64,000 nt of DNA. Source: Salinilacustrithrix sp003476595. Its GTDB lineage: Bacteria > Actinomycetota > Acidimicrobiia > Acidimicrobiales > Salinilacustritrichaceae. Position 1 is the stretch's first letter; every line of letters begins with the position of its first letter. Location of the stretch: positions 55,768 to 119,767 of the forward strand of contig CAXAUZ010000012.1 of assembly GCA_963972525.1 (NCBI GenBank), read 5' to 3'. Under the pieces are notes generated by a model. The model had not been told where the DNA came from and made no database searches. It was given only the letters and a program-made list of their open reading frames with translations. Shown here in pieces: positions 17,660 through 25,162 of this stretch. The position numbers and the translations under genes were made by a program.

Positions 17660-18480
17660 CGGTTCTGGAACTCGGGGGGGCGCTTCCCGAGGAAGGCCTG
17701 GATCGCCTCGGTCGAGTCCTCGGTGAACGACGACAGGATCTGGGTGCGGTTCTCCAGGTCGATGCCGGCCTGCAGGCTCGGGATCTCGAGCTGGCTCCAC
17801 ATCACCTCCTTGGTCATCCAGACCCCGAAGGGGCTGTTGGCCACGACGTTGTCGGCGATCTCGAGGGCGGCGTCCACCACGGCGCCGTCCTCGACGACCT
17901 TGGTGACGAGCCCGAGGTCGTCGGCCTCCTGCGCGTCGAAGATGCGGCCGGTGAGCAGCAGCTCGAAGGCCCGGCCGGCGCCGATGAGGCGGGGCAGCAT
18001 CCAGCTCACCCCGATGTCGCAGCCGGAGAGGCCGATGCGCACGAAGGCCACGTTGAAGCGGGCCGACGTGGCGCACACCCGCACGTCGGCGCCGAGCGCG
18101 AGGGCGAAGCCGCCCCCGGCTGCCGGTCCGTTCACCGCCGCGATCACCGGCACCTTCAGCGAGCGCAGGTGCGGGATCAGGGTGGCGATGTGTTGCTGGG
18201 TGGCCAGGCCGCGCTGGGGGCGACCGAGCTCCTCGGTGCCGGGCACCGCCGCGCTGCCCTTCAGGTCGAGCCCGGCGCAGAAGCCGCGGCCGGCGCCGGT
18301 GAGGATCACGCAGCGCAGGTCCGGGTCGGCGGCGACCTCGTCGAAGCGGGCGTGCAGCTCGGAGACCAGCTGGTGGTCCATGGCGTTGAGGCGCTCGGGT
18401 CGGTTCATCGTCAGCAGGCGCACGCCGGGTCGGACGTCCTCGGCGAGCACGGTGGTCAGGTCGGCGGAGGGAGTGGCCAT
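17656..18480 (-). CDS. Crotonase-family protein (enoyl-CoA hydratase/isomerase-like)
   Basis: 274 residues. MNRPERLNAMD, GRGFCAGLDLKG and AAVNGPAAGGGFALALGAD show the CoA and oxyanion-hole regions. Both catalytic glutamates of enoyl-CoA hydratase seem absent: the first position is Ala (GGGFALA) and the second is Phe (AFVRIGLSGCDIGVSWMLPRL). This GLSGCDIGVSW type is frequent in actinobacteria and its reaction is not settled. The ATG at 18480 is 16 bp from the start of the divergent acyl-CoA synthetase, suggesting joint regulation in acid catabolism. Confidence 0.87.
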   Translation of the reverse strand: MATPSADLTTVLAEDVRPGVRLLTMNRPERLNAMDHQLVSELHARFDEVAADPDLRCVILTGAGRGFCAGLDLKGSAAVPGTEELGRPQRGLATQQHIATLIPHLRSLKVPVIAAVNGPAAGGGFALALGADVRVCATSARFNVAFVRIGLSGCDIGVSWMLPRLIGAGRAFELLLTGRIFDAQEADDLGLVTKVVEDGAVVDAALEIADNVVANSPFGVWMTKEVMWSQLEIPSLQAGIDLENRTQILSSFTEDSTEAIQAFLGKRPPEFQNR

Positions 18481-18496
18481 CGGTGCATACTTCCAT
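18481..18496. promoter_or_regulatory. 16-bp divergent start region (crotonase / acyl-CoA synthetase)
   Basis: Plus strand: CATACT (18486-18491) is 5 bp before GTG. Minus strand: AAGTAT (18492-18487) is 6 bp before ATG. The two boxes are nearly the same bases read both ways. Any mRNA from here must be leaderless or start inside the opposite gene. Confidence 0.45.
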
Positions 18497-20149
18497 GTGC
18501 CCGAGCCCAGCCCCGTCGCCGCCGACGAGCACGCCATCGCCACCCTGCAGGAGGCCATCGCCGAGGTCGTGCCCGACCGCGAGTGCATCGTGTGGCGGGA
18601 TCGCAGGCTCACCTGGCGTGAGGTCACCGAGCGGTCGCGGCGCCTGGCCAACGGCCTCCTCGACGCCGGGGTCGGCGGTGACGTGGTGCACGATGACGAC
18701 GTAGCGGGCTGGGTCAGCCCCCACGACCACGTCGCCCTCTACCTCACGAACGGCAACGAGTACCTGGAGGCGATGCTCGGCGCGTGGAAGGCCGGGGCGG
18801 CGGCCATCAACGTCAACTACCGCTACACCGCGGAGGAGCTCGCCTTCGTGCTGGCCGACGCCGGCGCGGTCGCCGTCGCGTACCACGCCCGCTTCGCCCC
18901 CGTGCTCGCCGCCGCGCTCCCCCACGTGCCCTCGGTGCGGCTGCTCGTCGTGGTCGACGACGGCAGCGGCACCGCACCGGTCGAGGGCTCGATCGGCTAC
19001 GAGGCGTTCCTCGCTGCGGCCGACGCGGGACGCCCCGACGTGACCTGGTCCCCCAGCGACCGCTACGTCGTCTACACCGGCGGCACCACCGGAGACCCCA
19101 AGGGGGTCCTGTGGCGCCAGGGCGACTTCCTCCACACCGCCCTCGGGGTCCGCGGCACCCAGGCGGAGCTGGTCGAACGGGCCCGCCGCCCGGATCGACC
19201 GCGGGCGCTCCCCGCTCCCCCGTTCATGCACGGCGCGGCCCACTGGAACGCGCTGTCCTGCCTGCTCGCCGGCGGCACGGTCGTCATCCAGCACGACACC
19301 GAGCACCTCGATCCGGCCGATGTCCTGGACACGTGCGAGCGGGAGCACGTCGCGTCGCTGCTCATCGTCGGTGACGCGTTCGCCCGGCCGCTGCTCGACG
19401 AGCTCCGCCGGGGCGGCCGGGACCTGTCGTCGCTGCGGGTGCTCATGACCGGCGGTGCCGTCCTCTCGCCGGCGATCAAGGCTCAGATCGTCGCCGAGCT
19501 GCCGACCCTGCGCATCGTCGACATCCTCGGCTCGTCCGAGACCGGCCGCCACGGCCTGGCCAGCACCGACGCCGACGCCGGCGCCGAACCCGGCGTGTTC
19601 GCGCCGTCCGACACCACGGTCGTCCTCGACGAGACCCGGACGCACCAGCTGGCGCCCGGCTCGCCCGAGCGGGGCTGGCTGGCCCAGCGGGGGCGGGTGC
19701 CGCTCGGCTACCTCGGCGACGGGGCCAAGACCCGGGACACGTTCCCCCGCGTCGACGGCGTCGTCCACGCCATCGCCGGCGACCGGGCCCGGCGGCGAGC
19801 CGACGGCGCGATCGAGCTCCTCGGGCGGGACTCGGTCACCATCAACACCGGCGGCGAGAAGGTCCACGCCGAGGAGGTCGAGCAGGCCCTCAAGGCCCAC
19901 CCGGCCATCTACGACGCGCTGGTCGTGGGCCGGCCGAGCGAGCGGTGGGGATCCGAGATCGTGGCGGTCGTCGCCGTCGACGGCCGTGCCGACGGTCTCG
20001 ACGTCGACGAGGTCAGGGCCGCCGCCGGCGAGCACCTGGCCCGCTACAAGCTGCCCAAGGCGTTCGTGGTCGTCGACCACGTGCAGCGCAGCGCCAGCGG
20101 CAAGCCGGACTACGCCTGGGCCCGCCAGGTGGCGGCCGAGGGGGCCTGA
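18497..20149 (+). CDS. Acyl-CoA synthetase (AMP-forming)
   Basis: 550 residues. P-loop YTGGTTGDPKGVLWRQGD, the adenine motif ILGSSETGRHG, DSVTINTGGEKVHAEEVEQAL and the C-terminal SASGKPDYAWAR with the catalytic lysine. The GGTTGDPKG variant is typical of the actinobacterial FadD3/FadD-like group often linked to sterol or aromatic side-chain acids, but I cannot assign a substrate. The GTG at 18497 is the only plausible start after the divergent promoter. Its stop is followed without a gap by the GNAT gene. Confidence 0.9.
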   Translation: MPEPSPVAADEHAIATLQEAIAEVVPDRECIVWRDRRLTWREVTERSRRLANGLLDAGVGGDVVHDDDVAGWVSPHDHVALYLTNGNEYLEAMLGAWKAGAAAINVNYRYTAEELAFVLADAGAVAVAYHARFAPVLAAALPHVPSVRLLVVVDDGSGTAPVEGSIGYEAFLAAADAGRPDVTWSPSDRYVVYTGGTTGDPKGVLWRQGDFLHTALGVRGTQAELVERARRPDRPRALPAPPFMHGAAHWNALSCLLAGGTVVIQHDTEHLDPADVLDTCEREHVASLLIVGDAFARPLLDELRRGGRDLSSLRVLMTGGAVLSPAIKAQIVAELPTLRIVDILGSSETGRHGLASTDADAGAEPGVFAPSDTTVVLDETRTHQLAPGSPERGWLAQRGRVPLGYLGDGAKTRDTFPRVDGVVHAIAGDRARRRADGAIELLGRDSVTINTGGEKVHAEEVEQALKAHPAIYDALVVGRPSERWGSEIVAVVAVDGRADGLDVDEVRAAAGEHLARYKLPKAFVVVDHVQRSASGKPDYAWARQVAAEGA

Positions 20150-20692
20150 GTGCGCCGGGCCGTGGCCACCCGGCCGCGCACCTACCTGCGCAAGCCGGCG
20201 TTGGCCGACGCCGAGGAGTTCGTCGCCCGCGTCGCGCAGAGCGAGCACCTGGCGCCGTGGGTCTTCCCTCCGGCCGACGTCGGCGCGTTCCGCCAGTGGC
20301 TCACGCGCGGCGAGCGCCACGAGATCGAGCAGTTCCTCGTCTGCTCCCGGGAGGACGACGCCATCGCCGGCTTCGTGAACCTCAACGGCATCCAGCGCGG
20401 CGCCGTGCAGCGGGCCACCGCCGGCTGGTCGGCCCTGTCGCCCTACGTCGGCCGGGGCCACCTCACCGACGGCGTCTCGATGGCCATCGAGGTCGCGTTC
20501 ACCCAGATGCGGCTCCACCGCTTCGAGGCCGACATCCAACCCGGCAACGAGCGCTCCCGGGCCCTGGCCCGGCGCTGCGGGCTCCGGCTGGAGGGCTACT
20601 CCCCCCGCCTCGTGCTGGTCGACGGGGACTGGCGCGACCACGAGCGGTGGGCGGTGAACGCCGAGGACTGGCGGGCCGCTCGGCGGTCCTGA
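20150..20692 (+). CDS. GNAT-family N-acetyltransferase (RimJ/RimL type)
   Basis: 180 residues from the GTG that directly follows the synthetase stop. The order of segments fits RimJ/RimL acetyltransferases: RTYLRKPALADAEEFV at the start, then AIAGFVNLNGIQRG, YVGRGHLTDGVSMAIEVAFTQMRLHRFEADIQPGNERSRALARRCG. The acetyl-CoA loop (VGRGHLTDG) is diverged from the usual RGxGxG/A. It probably acetylates an N-terminal amine or small amine. Operon with the acyl-CoA synthetase. Confidence 0.85.
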   Translation: MRRAVATRPRTYLRKPALADAEEFVARVAQSEHLAPWVFPPADVGAFRQWLTRGERHEIEQFLVCSREDDAIAGFVNLNGIQRGAVQRATAGWSALSPYVGRGHLTDGVSMAIEVAFTQMRLHRFEADIQPGNERSRALARRCGLRLEGYSPRLVLVDGDWRDHERWAVNAEDWRAARRS

Positions 20693-20783
20693 GGGGCGCG
20701 GCGGTCCGGCTCCGGTTTGGCCTCGTGGGGCGACGAAGCGGAGAATGTCACACCCCCCGGCAGGCCCGGAGGGAGCCTGCCTG

Positions 20784-21683
20784 ATGATCGCCCCGCCCAA
20801 CACGCGCCGGCTGACGCTGACCCGTCCGCTCGACCTGCGCCTCACCCTGGCCCCGACCCGGTACGGGAAGGGCGATCCGTCGTGCCTGCTCCGATCGGAC
20901 GAGTGCTTCCGGGCCACCCGCACGCCGATGGGTCCGGCCACGGTGCACCTCGTCGTCCGCGACGGTGGCCTCGAGGCCGAGGCCTGGGGGCCGGGGGCCG
21001 ACTGGGCCCTGGACCAGCTGCCGCTCCTCGTGGGCGAGCACGACGACCTCGAGGGGTTCGGCCCTCGCACCGGGGTCGTTGCCGAGCTCGTCCGGCGCCA
21101 CCCGGGCCTGCGCATCGGCGCGTCGCACCGGGTCATGGAGGCCCTGGTGCCGGCCGTGTGCGCCCACCAGGTCAGCGGCTTCGAGGGCAAGCGCGCGCAT
21201 CGCCAGGTGATGCAGGCCTACGGCGAACCCGCACCCGGACCCTCCGGCATCGAGCTGACCGTGCCGCCGGACCCGCGGGTGCTCGCGAGCACCAGCCACC
21301 ACGACCTGCACCCCCTCGGGCTCGAACGAGCCCGCGCCGATGTGATCCGTCGTGCCGCCGCCCGCTCCGTCACCGTCGAGGCCGTGGTGGACCAGTCCCC
21401 CGACGAGGCCGAGCACCGGCTCCGCTCCATCGCCGGCGTCGGCGCGTGGACGGCCGCCGTCGTGCGCCAGGTCGCCCTCGGGGACGCAGACGCGGTGCCG
21501 ATGGGCGATGAGCGCAGCAAGCACCTGGTCGCCTGGGCGTTCCTCGGTGAGCCCCGCGGCACCGACGCCCAGATGCTGGAGCTGCTCGAGCCCTACCGCG
21601 GCCACCGCGGCCGGGTGCTGCGCCTCCTGCGGGCCGAGCGGCCCGCCCCCCACCGGGCCGGGGACGAGCACCGCAGCGCCTGA
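20784..21683 (+). CDS. AlkA-like DNA-3-methyladenine glycosylase (HhH-GPD)
   Basis: 299 residues from the ATG at 20784, which has GGAGGG 10 bp upstream; an earlier ATG at 20745 in frame is less likely. The C-terminal half carries the helix-hairpin-helix LRSIAGVGAWTAAVVRQVALG and then DAVPMGDERSKH, whose aspartate takes the place of the catalytic Asp of AlkA. The N-terminal half resembles the AlkA N-domain. The enzyme removes alkylated bases from DNA in base excision repair. The HhH cluster is complete; the substrate range is unknown. Confidence 0.83.
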   Translation: MIAPPNTRRLTLTRPLDLRLTLAPTRYGKGDPSCLLRSDECFRATRTPMGPATVHLVVRDGGLEAEAWGPGADWALDQLPLLVGEHDDLEGFGPRTGVVAELVRRHPGLRIGASHRVMEALVPAVCAHQVSGFEGKRAHRQVMQAYGEPAPGPSGIELTVPPDPRVLASTSHHDLHPLGLERARADVIRRAAARSVTVEAVVDQSPDEAEHRLRSIAGVGAWTAAVVRQVALGDADAVPMGDERSKHLVAWAFLGEPRGTDAQMLELLEPYRGHRGRVLRLLRAERPAPHRAGDEHRSA

Positions 21684-21760
21684 GGCCACAGGCCCTGCAC
21701 AGGCAAGTCACAGGGTTGTCCCTCTTCCTCCGCACAGGGCACCCCTCGTACGGTCAGCAC

Positions 21761-21979
21761 ATGACGAGCTACGAGGTGACCCTGCGGGACAAGACGGTCG
21801 AGCTCGTGGTCGGGGCCGACGCCTACCAGCAGGAGGGCCCGATGACGACGTTCTTCCACCTGGGCGACGGCCGCGACGTCGTCGACTGCTGGTCGACCCG
21901 GGTGGCCAGCGTGCGCACGGCGGACATCCTCATCGTGCGGCGCGCCGACGGGGCGTCGGTGCTGCGGGCGGTGGGCTGA
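21761..21979 (+). CDS. Small hypothetical protein
   Basis: 72 residues, unrecognised. Sequence is beta-rich and polar (YEVTLRDKTVELVVGADAYQQEGPMTTFFHLGDG, then VDCWSTRVASVRTADILIVRR). It begins at ATG 21761. Codon use matches its neighbours and the first residues alternate as in a beta sheet, which favours a real gene. No membrane segment or signal peptide. It converges closely with the GT39 gene, 13 bp away. Confidence 0.6.
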   Translation: MTSYEVTLRDKTVELVVGADAYQQEGPMTTFFHLGDGRDVVDCWSTRVASVRTADILIVRRADGASVLRAVG

Positions 21980-21992
21980 GCCGGCTCCGGGG

Positions 21993-23543
21993 TCAGCCCG
22001 GGAGGAAGCGCACCAGCGTCGCGCCCTCGAAGACCTCCGCGCCGCGGTCGGCGACCGCGATGCCCGAGGTCGGTCGGGCGGCCTGCAGACCGGCTTGGAC
22101 GCCCTCGCAGTAGCCCTCGTAGGTGCGGTAGTGGGTGTTGATGACCAGCCACACGGAACCACCCTCGGCCCGTTCCAGGATCTCGGCGACCGCGTACGCG
22201 GGGTCGGCCGCCTGGTTCCGCTCGGCGTAGTCGCGCCAGTCGATGCGGTCGGGCCGGTCGAAGGCGGGCAGGCCGACGGCCTCGATGCCCTCGGGCAGGG
22301 ACCGCAGCGTGGCCGGGCCGAGCTGGTCCGGGCAGATCGCGACCACGTCCTCGGGGCCGGCCTCCGCCGCGATGGCGTCCGCGATCTCCTCGCCCATGGT
22401 CCGGGGCTCGATGGCGTTGGCGCCGAGGCCGACCGCGGCGAGGGCCACCATGGCCAGGGCCACGGCGCGCCGGACCGTCGGGGCCGGCATGCGGGCCAGG
22501 CCCACGCCGGCAGCGATGAGGAGCATCGGCAGGAACGCCGCGGCGTAGCGGGGGGCGAAGACGGCGTCGCCGAGCTGGCCGGCCACCAGGCCGACCGACA
22601 TCGCGGCGATCGCCACGACGACCTCGGACCGCACGCCGGGGACGGTGCGCAGGTCCACGTGCAGCTCCCACCGCCCCCGGGCCACCACCGTGACGCCGGC
22701 GGCGACGAGCACCAGCAGCGCGAACCCGAACAGCTCGGCCTCCGGGAACTTGGCCCCGCCTCCCAGCCCGCCGAGCAGGTCGACCAGTGCGCCGGTGGGC
22801 CGGCCGGCCGACGCCCACGGCGTGCCCGTGCTCGACAGCTGTTCGAGGAACACCGGCAGCCACGGCACGAACGCGAGCGATCCGACGGCCAGGGCCGATG
22901 CCACCCGCAGTGCACCGGCCCGAGCCTCGGCGTCGCCGCGCCACCAACGCACGGCGAGCGCGCCGACCGCGGCGATGCCGAGGTGCAGGACCCAGTAGTG
23001 GGACAGCACCGCGCCGCCGGTGACCACGGCGAGCGCCACCCACCGGAGCCGATCCCGCCGGGCGAGCAGGTCGTCGGCCAGCAGCCACCCGGCGAACACG
23101 AGGGTGAGCACCAGCGCGTACATCCGGGCCTCGGTGGCGTAGCGCACCGCCCACGGGGTGATGGCGGTGAGGCCGAGCACGCACAGGCCGCCGATCGTCC
23201 CCGCCCGCCGGCGGCCCGCCTCCCAGGCGAGCGGCAGCGCGAGCAGCCCGGCGATGCCGGACAGGGCGCGGACCGCGAGGTCGCCCTCCCCGAACACCGA
23301 CATCCAGCCGTGGAGCAGCCAGTAGTACAGGGGCGGGTGCCCGTCCTGGCGGAGGGCGTCGCCGATCTCGCCGAGCGGCAGCGACGCGATGTTCACGCTG
23401 AGGGCCTCGTCGAGCCACAGCGGCGAGGTCGTGACGAACCGCAGGACGACGCCGAGCGCGACGAGCGCGGACACGCCGAGCAGGTCGATGCTCGCCAGCC
23501 CGCCGTCGGCACGCCTGGCGGTGTTCCGTCGGGGACCGGCCAC
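21993..23543 (-). CDS. GT39-family membrane glycosyltransferase (polyprenyl-phosphate-sugar dependent)
   Basis: 516 residues with about ten membrane segments, the GT-C fold. The first outer loop has PLWLDEALS with the catalytic-type Asp45-Glu46 pair, and DGHPPLYYWLLHGW follows at about 67-80; YATEARMYAL is also typical of bacterial GT39/ArnT-PMT-like enzymes. Such enzymes take a sugar from a polyprenyl phosphate donor on the outer face of the membrane. The hydrophilic C-terminal domain (from about residue 400) is extracytoplasmic. The GTG start at 23543 is preceded by TAGCGT at 6 bp. It opens the envelope glycan region. Confidence 0.85.
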   Translation of the reverse strand: MAGPRRNTARRADGGLASIDLLGVSALVALGVVLRFVTTSPLWLDEALSVNIASLPLGEIGDALRQDGHPPLYYWLLHGWMSVFGEGDLAVRALSGIAGLLALPLAWEAGRRRAGTIGGLCVLGLTAITPWAVRYATEARMYALVLTLVFAGWLLADDLLARRDRLRWVALAVVTGGAVLSHYWVLHLGIAAVGALAVRWWRGDAEARAGALRVASALAVGSLAFVPWLPVFLEQLSSTGTPWASAGRPTGALVDLLGGLGGGAKFPEAELFGFALLVLVAAGVTVVARGRWELHVDLRTVPGVRSEVVVAIAAMSVGLVAGQLGDAVFAPRYAAAFLPMLLIAAGVGLARMPAPTVRRAVALAMVALAAVGLGANAIEPRTMGEEIADAIAAEAGPEDVVAICPDQLGPATLRSLPEGIEAVGLPAFDRPDRIDWRDYAERNQAADPAYAVAEILERAEGGSVWLVINTHYRTYEGYCEGVQAGLQAARPTSGIAVADRGAEVFEGATLVRFLPG

Positions 23544-23549
23544 CGGCGT

Positions 23550-23555
23550 ACGCTA
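23550..23555 (-). promoter_or_regulatory. Leaderless -10 box (TAGCGT) of the GT39 gene
   Basis: Reads TAGCGT on the minus strand, 6 bp before the GTG at 23543. Confidence 0.45.
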
Positions 23556-23604
23556 GCCAGCGCTGTCCCGCCCGCCGAACGACCGAGATCGCTGCCACCA
23601 CGCT

Positions 23605-25137
23605 GTGCCCACTGACACCCCGAACACCGACACCAACGCCACCGATCCCGGAGACGTCGTCGTCATCGGCGCCGGCCCCGCCGGCCTGACCGCCGCCTAC
23701 GAGCTGGGCAAGCGGGGCGGCACCGCCACCGTGCTGGAGGCCGACGACGTCGTCGGCGGCATCAGCCGCACGGTGGTCGCGGACGGCTACCGCTTCGACA
23801 TCGGCGGGCACCGCTTCTTCACCAAGGTGAAGGAGGTGGAGGCCCTGTGGCACGAGATCCTCCCCGACGAGGAGTTCATGCAGCGGCCCCGCAAGAGCCG
23901 CATCTACTACCAGGGCAAGTTCTACGACTACCCGATCAACGTCGTGAACGCGCTGAAGAACCTGGGCCCGGTCGAGGCCGTCCGCTGCGGGCTCTCCTTC
24001 CTCTGGGTCCGTGTCCGCCCGCCGAAGGACCTCACCACCCTCGAGGGCTACATCGTCTCCAACTACGGACGGCGCCTGTACGAGCACTTCTTCGAGACCT
24101 ACAGCACCAAGGTGTGGGGCGTGCCGCCCTCGGAGATGTCGGCCGACTGGGGCGCCCAGCGCATCAAGGGCATGTCGCTCTGGGACGCGGTGTGGGAGCC
24201 CATCCGCGGCCGCTTCTCCCGCCGCGACCGCTCCAAGCAGGTCACCAGCCTGATCGAGGAGTTCCAGTACCCGAAGTACGGGCCCGGGATGATGTGGGAG
24301 CGCTGCCACGAGCTGGTCGAGGGCCAGGGGTCCAAGGTCCAGTTCCGCGCCAAGGTCACCCGGGTCGAGCACCGCGACGGGCGGGCCGTGTCGGTCACCG
24401 CCACGGACGAGTCCGGCGCCGAGACCACCCACGCCGCCGACCACGTGGTGTCCACCATGCCGTTCCCGGCCCTGCTCCGGGCGATGGACCCGCCGCCGCC
24501 GGCCGAGGTGCTGGCCGCCGCCGCCGACCTCCACTTCCGCGACTTCCTGTCCGTCTCGCTCGTGGTCCCCGAGGCCAAGGTGGACTGGAGCGACAACTGG
24601 ATCTACATCCACGACCCCGAGGTCAAGACGATGCGGATCCAGAACTTCGGTTCCTGGTCGCCCTACCTGGTCAAGGACGGCCGCAACGTCCTCGGCCTCG
24701 AGTACACCGTCGACGAGGGCGACGAGTGGTGGAGCGCCACCGACGAGCACCTCATCGAGACCGGTACCAAGGAGCTCGTGCGCCTCGGGCTCATCCAGAG
24801 CGACGACGTCGAGCAGGGCTACGTCGTGCGCATGCCGAAGGCGTACCCCGTCTACGACGAGGACTACCAGCGCAACGTCGGTGTGCTGCGGGGATGGCTC
24901 GAGGCGAACGTCGCCAACGTGCACCCCGTCGGCCGCAACGGCATGCACCGGTACAACAACCAGGACCACTCGATGATGACGGCCATGCTCACCGTGGAGA
25001 ACCTCTACGGCGCCAGCCACGACATCTGGGAGGTCAACGTGGAGGCCGAGTACCACGAGACCTCCGAGACCGCCTCGTCGGCGTCGGGCTCCTCGGGCAC
25101 CGGTCGGGACGCGCCGATCCTGCCGAAGCGCACATGA
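23605..25137 (+). CDS. UDP-galactopyranose mutase-like FAD-dependent oxidoreductase
   Basis: 510 residues. Rossmann motif DVVVIGAGPAGLTAAYELGKRG near residue 16, then VLEADDVVGGISRTVV and YRFDIGGHRFFTK, typical of the protoporphyrinogen oxidase / UDP-galactopyranose mutase clan. The C-terminus has AKAYPVYDEDY-like and NGMHRYNNQDHSMMTAM segments closing over FAD. True UDP-Gal mutase is about 380 residues, so this longer protein is a relative and not necessarily a mutase. Its place among glycosyltransferases fits a sugar-nucleotide conversion role (inference). GTG start; no obvious promoter. It heads the run of genes to 30,533. Confidence 0.8.
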   Translation: MPTDTPNTDTNATDPGDVVVIGAGPAGLTAAYELGKRGGTATVLEADDVVGGISRTVVADGYRFDIGGHRFFTKVKEVEALWHEILPDEEFMQRPRKSRIYYQGKFYDYPINVVNALKNLGPVEAVRCGLSFLWVRVRPPKDLTTLEGYIVSNYGRRLYEHFFETYSTKVWGVPPSEMSADWGAQRIKGMSLWDAVWEPIRGRFSRRDRSKQVTSLIEEFQYPKYGPGMMWERCHELVEGQGSKVQFRAKVTRVEHRDGRAVSVTATDESGAETTHAADHVVSTMPFPALLRAMDPPPPAEVLAAAADLHFRDFLSVSLVVPEAKVDWSDNWIYIHDPEVKTMRIQNFGSWSPYLVKDGRNVLGLEYTVDEGDEWWSATDEHLIETGTKELVRLGLIQSDDVEQGYVVRMPKAYPVYDEDYQRNVGVLRGWLEANVANVHPVGRNGMHRYNNQDHSMMTAMLTVENLYGASHDIWEVNVEAEYHETSETASSASGSSGTGRDAPILPKRT

Positions 25138-25162
25138 CGGCCCGACGGGTCACCCCCGCCAC

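Noticed and set aside
17168..21190. A 1340-codon open frame on the minus strand
   Set aside because: Most of it runs antisense to the cyclophilin, acyl-CoA synthetase, GNAT and AlkA-like genes, whose products have complete motifs. Long antisense frames follow from the extreme third-position GC bias.
23605..25137. Calling the flavoprotein a true UDP-galactopyranose mutase (glf)
   Set aside because: It is about 130 residues too long and I could not place the arginines that bind UDP-galactose. Only the FAD-clan likeness is safe.
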